64,000 bases of DNA from Phlebotomus papatasi (lineage: Eukaryota; Arthropoda; Insecta; Diptera; Psychodidae), in NCBI RefSeq assembly GCF_024763615.1, contig NC_077223.1:64356627-64420626 (forward strand), in the 5' to 3' direction. Positions 11,701-23,700 of this stretch are shown one piece after another (the first letter of the stretch is position 1; each line of letters opens with the position of its first letter). Below the pieces are notes generated by a model, which had not been told where the DNA came from, made no database searches, and worked only from the letters and a program-made list of their open reading frames with translations. The position numbers and the translations under genes were made by a program.

Positions 11701-14700
11701 CACCAGTGTCCTAAGATTGAAGTAAAATATTTTCAATAAAAATCAAGATTGTTCTTAATTTCCCTTACTTTCTTTTCAGAAGTGTTGAATAGAACCTTGA
11801 CAATTAGTTTATCGTCTTTGCTTTTTCTAAAATAAATCTTAATTAATGAATAAAAATATAGATATGATTTTGACTATAATTTTGGATAGATAATTCTCCT
11901 CAATAGGATACTCAATATCGTCCATTTCAAGAACATAGTTTATCAAGTCCATTTTCTGTTTATCAGAACCAGAAGGAACCAGGACGTCCCAAGAATCCCG
12001 AAAACTTTTCTTTATTAAAGAGAATTGACATCGATACTTCAAGTACGCGCAGTTTCATACATTCCCTTATCTTTCCGGGACTTTTTTTTAAATATATATT
12101 AAAGCCTTTTTGCACTGTATCTCGTTCGTATAAATTATGATCTTTTGTTTCTTCGAGTTTTCTTTTCAAACTAGTCATCATATATTCAAAATATATTCAA
12201 AATTAAACAAATTTAGTATTATTTGATTCTAAAATGAATAAATATTTAGATGGAATACACTATTCATTAAATATTTGAAGGGAATTCGAAAATGCAATGT
12301 AGTGTCCAACTTTACCGTCAAAGTATTCAAAATTACAAGCTGTCCCACATTACAAAGAGTTCCCCTATTTTAATTTTTAGATGGTAATTTTTCGTTATTT
12401 CCTTTTCGAACGTATTATTTGAACCATCCATACTAGTTAAAAACATTGAAAACAAAATTAAATTTAATTATTTTCAAAATTGAGCGGATTTTTTCATAGT
12501 AGGATAAGTGTGCCAAATTCCGGCCTGCTTGCAATTTCGGCCACCTTTTTCTAGAGATTATACAATGCAAAAGAATAACAAAAAAATGTAGCTTCGACAA
12601 ACGAGATGAGAAAAAGGCATTGGAAGAATTCCTGAAGGGCAAGGAACTATGGGAATGAAGGTGGCCGAAATAGGACACCAAAGCTATGTCTACATTTTTA
12701 TTTATATTAAAATGTATTGAGAATGATTTTAGAGTAAATAAAGACGATACACTGTCTACAAGGTTCTAAGCAACACTCCTTAAGTAGAAGGAATAAAAAA
12801 AATCAATGTCTATTAAAGACATTACATTTCAAACTTGAGACTTAAGCGATTGCATGCAACTATGTCGAAATTTGGCACACTTATCCTATATTCTAAAAAA
12901 TAATCATTTAGAGAAAACACTGTTTACGTATTTAAAGTTAATTCCTTTTTTTTACAATAAAGTTGCAGCGTCCAATACTGCTCTTTAAGTGTCAGATATG
13001 GAAAGTTGTCCGAAATAGTATACCGCTCCTCTTATAAATGTAATATAAGTGTAATATCAAAAGAGCGACATATCGTCATTTCACTGAACTAATGTCATTA
13101 TTCATTTTTGGTTAAATGGCTAAAACAGTTAAAGATTTTACGAGCTATTTATGTTTAAAAAAAATTTTGAACCTAAAGGGGCTGCAGAGGCTTAAATGTG
13201 GAAAAAATATTAATTTTATTACCGATACTTTTAAAGAACACATAAAATAGTTTATTATCAAGGAATATGTTAATGAATAATAAAGACGGAAAGAATTCAA
13301 CGATATTTTGGTTTAGAAAAGTAGCACTGATCAGTAAAATATTCTATTCCTGTAAAGAAATAATTAGAAAATGGGAAATTTTTTGCTCAATTACCACAAA
13401 TATGCTAAGATTATAGATAATTTAATAATTTACTTTTTAACATGAATATTTAATTTTTAATCACTAATTTATCGATCTCCATTATATCTTTAGTGTTTAA
13501 ATTTGAATGAAATGAAGTTTAAATTTTCACAGCTTGATGATTATAAAATTCTTTTTCGGATAGAACTTTACGATCAAAATAAACAATTTATTTTTTTAGA
13601 TTTACAGAATATAAACATAACATTTGAACTCTATAGTAATTTCTCAATGTGTTCAATGCCTTCTTGTTTACACAAATACAACAAACAGTCCCCAGAAAAA
13701 AAATTCTTCACAGTTAGAAAAATTATCAATTCAGAGAGAATCAATCTTTCTGCACGAAAGAGTGTTCCTCTGACGCTTTTCTTGAACGCACAAATGTTTA
13801 TGAAAATTGCCTTTAGATCATTATATAAAATTTCATCTGTCAGTAAGTCATTGTAAATTATTCAGTGAAATTTACATTTCAAAAGGTGATTTCTAACAAA
13901 GAAACTGGGATAATATAACTAAGAAAATTCACATTTCTAGAATCGATTAAATAAATAAAGATTTATAAGGCAATTAAGATGAATATCACACTGGAGTGGC
14001 AAAGATATGTCTCCGGAGGGATCGTCTTCAAAGAATTTGAAAGAACTGTTAAGCAATTTTTCAATGAAATCCATATAATAAATTGGGATTTGCTGCTAAA
14101 CAGCTCTGTTACATTCTTGAGATTCTCATAGCGAAGTTGTATCAGAAAATCTCCAATGTTGGTGTTATTGACTTGGGAGGATTCCAAAGTAACATTTGTG
14201 AAACTGCATTTCTGAGAAGACCTAACTGACCTATAGACAGGTTTTGAGTCTTTGGAGAATTTGCCAGACTAGCTGGACACCAAAGTAAATGTAAATGATA
14301 CTCTTCATTGAATGAAATGTAAATTTTTCCCATGACGGTTAATTCGCTGTATAAAGCATCAATTTGGGATTCTTTTACGTAAATCCAACATAAAAATTGC
14401 GCAAAGACTTCTTGCAATAAATAGGTGAAAACAAGGAAGTTACATTCGAAATTGTGATTATAGAGATGAGAGAGTGATTTAGAATGACGAGTATGATTTG
14501 AATATTTTTTCAGCATGATGAAAAAAAAAATAGGAAAAATTATTTGCATATTTGTGGTGAAACTGAAAATGAGAAAGAAGCTAAAGTATGAAGAAATTGA
14601 ATGTCCACCAGAGAGCAAATTGAGTCGTTTTTCACGAAAAATTTCATCTCATGCAAGACTCGCACTCTTCATGTTTAAATATTTACACTTTAAGTGAAAT

Positions 14701-17700
14701 ATTAAAACATTTATGAGCAATTATGATGGATTTACTTGAGTCAGGAGGGGCAGCAATTATAGATATCAGCGTTTTTTTTTTTACTCTCTTTATGCCCCAT
14801 GGGAGAAAGTTAGGGCTATAGGAGTAAAAATCTTGTCTAAATGGTAGTTTATAAGAAAAAGTTATTTTTCTTCCACTTTTTTTTGCTGTTAAAAAGTGAT
14901 TCCACGATGGATTACTCTTCCACAATTGCATGATTTCAAGAGCACACACATTTTAGTAATTTACTAAAGAGTTACATTATGCGCACACGACACAAATACC
15001 TCAACATACCTATTAAAATTGTGTGGTAGAGCAAACCATGGTAAATAAAGCGTGAAGACGGGGCTTCACTTAAAGCTAAGAAAGCTTTCTTAGATAACTG
15101 ATAAATAAAAGAATTTCTTTGTAACACTCTTTAGCACTTTTTGAGATCTTTCTTTTCATTTTACGCAACATTTCTGCTAATTTCTTGGACAAATAGAGAA
15201 ATGGGGCTTAGGAATTGTGTCAGAAGAAAGAAATGATTGTAGCTTGTGTTAATTCTTAGATAAACAAACTTTTTTCTTCTTCACAGATATTTCAAAAATT
15301 TTAATATGTATTCCCTCATTTGGATTTTAAATAGACTTTTTCCAATTCCAAGAATTACCATAAAAATATTCGATGAAATTCATTCATTTGCTGATTTTTA
15401 AATCTTAGCTGATCTCAAGCTCTAAAAATTTTGAACCCAGTATTAGGAATTGGGGACAATTGCTTTATAATATTCTCTGTAAATGATTATTAAAGTCTTC
15501 ATTTTTTATATGGGTTTATACTCTTATTAAAATTTTCCATGCAAATGAATATAAAGTGGAGTTCCATCTAAAAAGAAATGGCAAAGTATTCCAACTTTGC
15601 GGAATGCTCGAACTCACGATATAGAGCTATCCACGAATTGTCTTCTCGCATGATTTTTTTAATTAAATTGATTTCTAAATCGGAAATCAATTCAGAATTA
15701 GAAAATTGGTTAAGATGTATGCATTTTGGATGTAAGAATGTTTTGAAAAAAATTTCCAAAAATAAAAAGAGATAGACAAGAAAAATAAATCAATTGCGAT
15801 ATCTTCACCATTTAATTTCCGATTGGGACTGACATGGGGTACCTCCAAAAGATATCCGAAAATTATTGAAAATTCTTAGGCCATTTTTTGAGAAAAAACG
15901 AAAATACATGGTTTTGGGGAAGTTTGGAGGCGCGTGAGGGGAAATAAGAAAAAAGACCATTCGATATAATGTCCACTTATGGGGAGTCATCAAAGACCAA
16001 AAGTCGATATCTCTTACCGTTTGATTTCTAGTTCGGGAACAAATTTAAGGCCAAGTAAAAAAAAATCCGAAAAAATACTCAAAAATCGGTACTTAACCGA
16101 TTTATTAAAGACAAAACCTGATGCAGCCGGATTCGCAATTAAAATACTTTTCCGAAAAATCCAAACTTAACCAAATCGGTTAAAAAATAAGCCCTTCAAT
16201 GTGATTTATCTTTGACTTTCAATGATTCAAAATGGCGAAATTTCTGATCATAGGTCTTAATGGACAAAATGTTCCGATTGGCTACCTGTAAAACATTTCC
16301 AAAAATAAAAGAAATCTATGGTGTAGTTTTCGAAGTTTTCGAAAGTTTGTAGTTTTCGAGTTTTTTTTATTGGGGGTCGCCGAAAACCGAAAGTAGATAT
16401 TTGTTACCGTTTGAACTCCAAAGCGGTGATAAGTTGGAAATCTACTCTCTTTTTGAGTTCGAACAGTAAAATGTGCTCTATAGATTACTCTCAGAACTTT
16501 TTCAGTACTAATAGAAGCAGACAAGATTGGAATCATTATTCAGAGAAAAAGGAGCGAAAGACAGTAATTGCATTTTGATATTTGGTTTTAAATTGTAATC
16601 TGATTAATAGGAAGATAAAATTTCAACATTTATTTTTCTCAATTCTTATAGAGTGTGCAAAAAAGCTCAATTTCGAATAAAGCTTGACAACTTGACTTAT
16701 ATGATTTCCTTTTTTGATTTAGCTGAATGATAGATATTGATAAAACATGAACAAAAATTATTAGAACAGTTTTACTACTTTTATTATTTTCCGTAATTCG
16801 AAATCTTGAAAATACTAAATGACTTATATGCACTTATGGGGAACAATAATTATGAATTTAAAAAAAAACTTATTCTAATAGTGTTCCAAAGACATTGCTT
16901 TTATCCGCAAGTGGCACTGGTACCTGTTCTCAATTTTTAGTTCTCTAGATTTTAGTAGACTTTCAAACAAATCAGTCGTGGACCCATGGCACCAAGGTTA
17001 ACAGCCCACGACTGTCGATCCTCCGTCACTCCAGGAAGATATTCTCGATAAATTCCAAGTTTCTTCAGGGCAAGATCCTGAATTTGATTCATTCACCTTG
17101 TTCTAGGGTCTGTCCAGAAACCTCATTGCTTAGTACAATGAGATCAGTGTGAGCAGTTATTAAGAATTAAAACTTTTTATATTTAGCAATATTTATTAAA
17201 GCCTCATGTTTTACCAGTAATTGTACTGTGGTATCAATCCGTTGCAATACATAAACGTATAATGATTTTCGGCCAATGAAATAGTTTTTAAGAAGTGAAA
17301 ACACGGGATTTTGACCTTTGATCTTCACCTCCTTTATTCCTTGCCAACGTTTCGGAGCTTGATGGTTCCTTCTTCAGGTATGGAAAAAGAATGTAATTGT
17401 TTCCCAATCTGACCATCGTGATGTCCACTTCATCCATTTGGAAAAAGAAGTAGTGAACCAGTTCCCTGACATCCTTTTCCAACCATTCTTTTTCCACACC
17501 TGAAGAAGGAGCCATTAAGCTCCGAAACGTTGGCAAGGAATAAAGGAGGAGAAGATCAAAGGTCAAAATCCTGTATTTTCACTTCTTAAATACTGAAACG
17601 TATTTCAAGCTGTAACTGAAAGATAAACTTTACAAGAAAACTGTACAATTTTACTGGCTGACAGATTAAATTTAACTAAAACGGTTTCTTCTTGTCTTCT

Positions 17701-20700
17701 ATTTCCAACAGGGTCACCGTGGCACATAGAAGTAATGTCATCACCTGGATTGACACCTTTGGGTGAGAGCACCCGCCTCGTACCAGCCAATACACCGGCG
17801 GTTTTTGAGATACTGCCGCCTCCTGGAACAACCCTCAGTCGAGGGGAGTGTATAGCCAATGTACTTTCGCCCAGCAAGAGCAAAGTACCGGCTAGGATCA
17901 CCCACGAGGCGGCAAATGGTGCCATGCGTATCGAATTTGTCCCCACCGAAGTCGGTACGCACATAATCGAGGCGTCAATTGGTGGCTCCAAGATCATTGG
18001 AGGACCACTCATAGCAAAAGTGTACGACTCGAGCCTGATCCAGGTCACCGATGTCAATGGTGGCGTTGTAGGTCAGAAGATTCAATTTCGTGTAGATGCA
18101 AGTGCAGCTGGTGAAGGTCAGCTGGAGATATCCATTAATGAGGGTGAAGTGCCGAATCATGTTCAAGTTGTCGGTGGAGGAAGATGTTTGGTGTCATTTA
18201 CGCCAGAGCAAGCAAAGACCCATTTCATCGACATTAAGTTCAACGGAGAGACCGTTAGGGGATGTCCTTTTGTTTGTGCTGTGGCAGACACTAGCCGGGT
18301 CCTTTTGAACCTTAGCAATCTCGAATTGATTGCTCTCCATCGTCCGGCTACTTTTCACATCACTGTAACTGGAGGAGGTGCAGCCGAATTGGCCGTGAGT
18401 GTTAGGGGGCCACATGGAGAGCTACCTGTACGTGTTGTGGGTGACATAAATGCTGGATTTACGGCAGAATTTACCCCTGTAGCTGTGGGTGCTCATACAA
18501 TAAATGTCGAGTACAATGGGTACCCGGTCCAAGGCACTCCCTTTGTAGCAAAATCCTATGACGCCAGTCGTGTGTCTGTTGGTGCCGTAACCAAGGGAAC
18601 CGTTGGACGCATGGTGCAATTCACAGTGGATGCTGGCGAGGCGGGTGAGGGAAATCTGGAGATTACAATTTCGGCCAAGGGTCACAATATTCCAACACAA
18701 GTACACCCTCAAGGCAATGCCCGATTTGCAGTGTCATTTGTCCCGGCTGAGGCTTCTGAACACATCATCAATGTCTCCTTTAACAAAATGCCCGTGCCTG
18801 GATGTCCAATATCCGTGGCAGTTAGTGGCGGTGCAGCAGGACCTCAAGTATCTCTTGGCGGACCAGGGCCCATTCATCAGCCCAATTCTCTCGTGATCAA
18901 TCACGAGGGTGGGCGCCTTGAAGACATTGAAGTCAATGTGGAAGGTTAGTGTATCAGATAATGGTCATCCCACTTCTGATCTGTGGTCCTTTGTCTCTAG
19001 GCATCAATTGAAATTGTGTGTGTAAATATATTTTATGCACGATGTTACGAGTCTTTTCAAAAACTATTTTCATGATCTTGATCCCTGATCTAGGATAGAT
19101 CCTAGACTCAAATTAGGGACCTTAAGATTTCTGTACATAAGAGAACTTTGGAAACGTTTTCTGATGATTCTTGATTTTGATCCTAAATGAAATTTTCCGA
19201 AAATCTTAGTTTCTATTTTTTTCAAACTGTCCTATTCCCATTAGATATAGGCCCTTAGGTTCAATATAAACCTAGTACTGAAATTTTGGACCTCCTGTAG
19301 TTCTGATAAATCACATTGCTAAATTTTGAACTTTACCTTTCGGAAACGAAAGAAATGTTCTTAGAACTGTTCTAAACAGCTTGTGATTTGTTAAAGCTAC
19401 TTCCATTTTAAAATTTGGTTCGCAACTGAAATCTCACTACTGTCCATATCTGTACGTTTCAGGGCGACGAAGACTTTTGTACTAGACTTTTGGACACTTG
19501 TTTCTCACACTAATCACTCATTAACGTTTTTTTTTTGTTTTTATACTTACAAGCATTTATTTATTATTTAATTTTTCAACATTCCCATTAATCCGCATGA
19601 CTTTTTCAATACTCTTCCAATATCTTTACTAATCCTACTTACAGTATTTGTGTCACAACATCTTAATCTCATTTAACTGATGACGAATGGCGAAGGTAGT
19701 TAATGGAGAAGGTAATGCATAGAAGAGCTTTGAGAATGTAGGCTTGAGTGTTGGTGTTGTATCATCCAGTGGCGAACAATTCAAAACTCAAAAAAAAACT
19801 CTGTGATGATGCAACATGTACCATTGAGTGAAAGTCTTCTATTTTCTCCCCAACCTAATGTTAATAGAAATAATGTAGAAATTGTGTGTGAGTGTCTCAA
19901 ATTTATTGATGAATTTTGATGCTGGAAGCTTTAGCGTTCTGTAGCGCTTTGTTTCTAACTTCTGTTGAATGAACACGACTTGAAAGTGACTTCTTCTCAC
20001 ACCACATTGGCGCCTACTTCTTCCCAGGTCCTTTGGGGCAATCTGTGCCAGCCCAGGTTCACCTGACATCCGATGGCATGTTTAAAGCTGAGTTTGTACC
20101 ACGATCAGTCGGTGAACACCGGGTCAGTGTCACTGTTATGGGACAGCCCACCGCCGGTAGCCCCTACTCAGCAAAAGTAAGTTAAAATACTACCAGAGAA
20201 TCATAAAATAATTCTTCCATGATATCTTTGCCTTTTGCTTTAAGCACAACGGAATTTTACAAGCATGTCACACTATATTATCATTTTAGGTTTACGATGT
20301 CAATGCGATCAAAGTTAAAAACGTAAGCAGTGGTACAGTTGGTAAGCCCGTAACATTTTTAGTGGAAACCTCCCAGGCTGGGCCAGGTAATCTCGAAGTA
20401 ACGGTCAATGGAGGAAGAGTCCCTACATCAGCTCAAGCCCAAGGACAGCACACCTATGCCATCAGTTTTACTCCACGCGAAGCTCAAAATCACACAGTTG
20501 AACTTCGTTTTAACGGACAAAACGTTCCCGGAAGCCCATTTAATTGCAAAATTTCTGCCGCTGCGCGAATTGCTCCTGATACAGTTGATAAAGTCAGTGT
20601 TGGCAGAATGTTTCAGTTCAATGTTGAGTCAGACACAGCTCCGCAGGTTGAGGTTCTGGGTCCAGCCAGGAGGAATGTACCAACAAAAGTTCTACCTGTA

Positions 20701-23700
20701 GCAGGGGGCTTTAGCGTAGAATTCGAACCGGCAGATGTTGGAGATCATTCAGTTGAAGTTCGTCTGCCACAGTCGGGCCATGTGGAAGGCAGTCCTTTCC
20801 TCTTGAAGGCATATTCAGCTGAAAAGGTCATCGTGACAGATATCCGACCGGGAGTCGTGGGCAAGAGTGTCAGCTTTGGGATTAATGCCAGCCAAGCCGG
20901 AGCAGGCAATTTGGAGATTATCGTGGCGGTGAATGGAAAGAATGTACCCAATTTTGTCCAATCCGAAGGCAATGCTCGATTCAAGGTGAACTTCAAGCCA
21001 ATAGAAGCAGCTCCACACTTGCTCTCTGTCCGGTTCAATGGACACGCAGTGCCGGGATCACCTTTCTCTTGTCCTATTTCAGCTGCCCCGACATCACCCC
21101 TTAAGGCTCTGGCCAAGGGAGAGTGCCTCAAGCAAGCTGCAGTGAAGATGGATAATACGATTCAACTGGAGGGCTTTGAAGAAATTGATCCTCAGGTGTT
21201 GGTGACCTCACCATCGGGCGATAATGTACCGTGTCGCATTGTTGTGCGAGATCATGTTCACTTGGCGACTTTCCGACCCACTTCAGTTGGCCGCCACTTA
21301 ATTAGCGTAACGGTCAATGATCAACATATCAATGGTTCACCCTATTCTTGCAATGTCTTTGATGTATCCCGGGTATCTATTAGTGGTTTGGAACAGCAGA
21401 ATGGACCAGCAGCACTAGGTGCTCCTGTAACGTTCAGTGTCGATGCTGCAGGAGCAGGAGAAGGTACTCTAGAATTGGTAGTATCGACTGCAACCAGTAC
21501 AGTAAAGGCAGAGGTGGTAGCTTGTGCTCGAGGTCTCTACGATGTGACTTTCATCCCACAGACCAATGAGCCTCACTTTGTCAACATCACATTCAATGAT
21601 GTGCCAGTTGAGGGTAGTCCCTTCCACGTCGAGGTTCAACAGAATATCCAACACTGTCAAGTAGGTGGAGTTGCAACGGTTGAACTATCAGCTGAAGATC
21701 AGCTCCTCGAGATCACAACCCCCGACAGGAAGCATGTATCCTACTCCATTGTAGGAGGGACGTTTGGAGAATTTCGAACCCATACGATTGGAACATACGT
21801 TGTCAATATCATCGATAGAGAATCCCGGTCTATTATTGGGACTCGCACAGTCAATGTCTTTGATCCTAGCCTCGTGAAGATCGTTGAGGTAGGTGAAGCT
21901 GTTTGTCACAGGCCTGCAACAATTGGGGTGTCGATTTACGACGCAGGCCAAGGCACCCTAACTGCAATGGTAAGATGTGGAGCTGTTGAGGTTCCTCACT
22001 CCATTCGAGGACCATCAAAGCTTGGGATTTGGGAGATAGTATACCATCCCAATAGGGTGGCACCTCACAAAATCAACATTATGTACAATGGTGTCCCCAT
22101 TTCGGCAAAACCCCTCGAAATCACGGTTGTGCCACCTGGATATGGTAAGGAGACTAGTGTCAATGGCATGGGACTGTATCAAGCACGTGTTGGTAAGACC
22201 ACGTCCTTCTCCATTGACACTGTTGGACGTCCAGCGAGGGAATTTGATGTGGTAGTATCTGGACCTGGGAGAGAAGCTCTTCCCGTTAGATGCTATCAAA
22301 CAAAGGGTGGACACCTACAAGCGGAATTTACCACACACAAAGTTGGACAATGCTTGATTGGTAAGGTTCCTTTACGTCCTACATTAAATTATAATGAAAA
22401 TAGGAAGATGAAAACTTCCTCCGGTTGCGTCAGGGTTGTTTATCCTTTCAGGACAAGAAAAACACGTAGATCTTTGCCAAAGCTTTCGACGCTAACAACG
22501 CGCCTTCCTCAGTGGCTAAAAGGAGGGAAATTTTATTTGATACAATCAAACCTCATTTCTTTGTTTTAGCAACTTACTGAAAATCGTGAACAATGTCTCT
22601 GAAAATTGTCGTATTTTAACTCCTCCGCTCCTAATGAGGAAACACTAAACATAAAATATAATAAAAATAACAATTAACATGCAAGATTTTCTACATTAAA
22701 GCATAATTTTTCACTAAAATACACAGGAAAACAAATGATTTAGCCGGGGTAGCACCTCTCCGGACATTGATCGCAAGCCAACTGCTCCCTAGGGAGCAGT
22801 TTTATGTTTAGTCTTTCCTCATTAGGAGCGGAGGAGTTAAAATACGACAATTTTCAAAAACATTGTTCACGATTTTCAGTAAGTTGCTAAAACAAAGAAA
22901 TGTAGTTTGATTGTCTCAAATAAAATTTCCCTCCTTTTAGCCACTGAGGAAGGCGCGTTGTTAGCATCGAAAGCTTCGGCAAAGATCTACGTGTTTTTCT
23001 TGTTCTGAAAGGATAAACAACCCTGACGCAACCGGAGGAAGTTTTCATCTTCCTATTTTCATTACCATTTCTCACGTCAGTACTTATACAACTACATTAA
23101 ATTATTCCATTGACTTATTGCATTCCCTTTTTGCAGAGGTCCTTCATCAATCCAAGCCATTGCCGGGAAGTCCTTTCACTTGCGAATCTTTCGAGCCTTC
23201 TAAAGTCACCCTACACAGTGTACCCAGAGGTCTCGTCAAGGTTCACAATCAAATTTCTTTCACATGTAAGTATAGAAATTTCTAGCTTCAGGGCATCTAA
23301 TTCCGTACATTTGGTATTCATGTTAATTTCTTCAAATTATTCGCACCTCTTACTATGTCTTCATTCATATCTCATTGTTTTATTTATTTTGGTTTCCATT
23401 CAAATCTAAAAAAAACAACAACATTATTTGTGCTCGTCGAAAGTTGTTTTAACTAATTGGTTATATAAATGCGAACATTCACATTTTGCTATTTATATCC
23501 AGCAGAAGTGATTAGTATTCCTATTGAGAAGACAAAAGGTACGCTGAATAGGGTAATGGAATGTGACAAAACTTTGTCCAAGATGGTAGTCCGGAAAGCA
23601 TTGTCTCACCAGAAAAATTTCTGTCTTACCATAAATTAAGCTTAAGATAAAAGGGTGTGAAAGATTAAATAATAAGTTCACCTCATAAAATCAATATACT

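Larger units (their letters stand above)
9774..17711 (+). other. jbug: jbug intron 5 (7.9 kb)
   Basis: The largest intron, bounded by GTGAGT and CCAACAG. Its first kilobase (about 9830-10800) is less AT-rich than the rest and contains a 24-nt segment complementary to intron 6. A MITE lies at 12502-12886, a diverged repeat at 15790-16530 and a foldback element at 17288-17589. The parts 10900-12480 and 12900-15780 show nothing I can support. Scattered open frames there (for example the minus-strand frames at 13963-14949) are AT-rich and lack recognisable domains. Confidence 0.8.

Noticed and set aside
13963..14949. Cluster of minus-strand frames (74, 158 and 88 codons), considered as a nested receptor gene or pseudogene
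   Set aside because: The frames are hydrophobic and AT-rich but show none of the conserved C-terminal motifs of insect odorant or gustatory receptors that I looked for, and they need several frame changes.
22887..23075. Small protein shared between strands at 22.4 and 23.0 kb
   Set aside because: The same peptide appears on opposite strands because the two arms of a foldback element are complementary; the plus copy is only read-through past the exon 8 donor.
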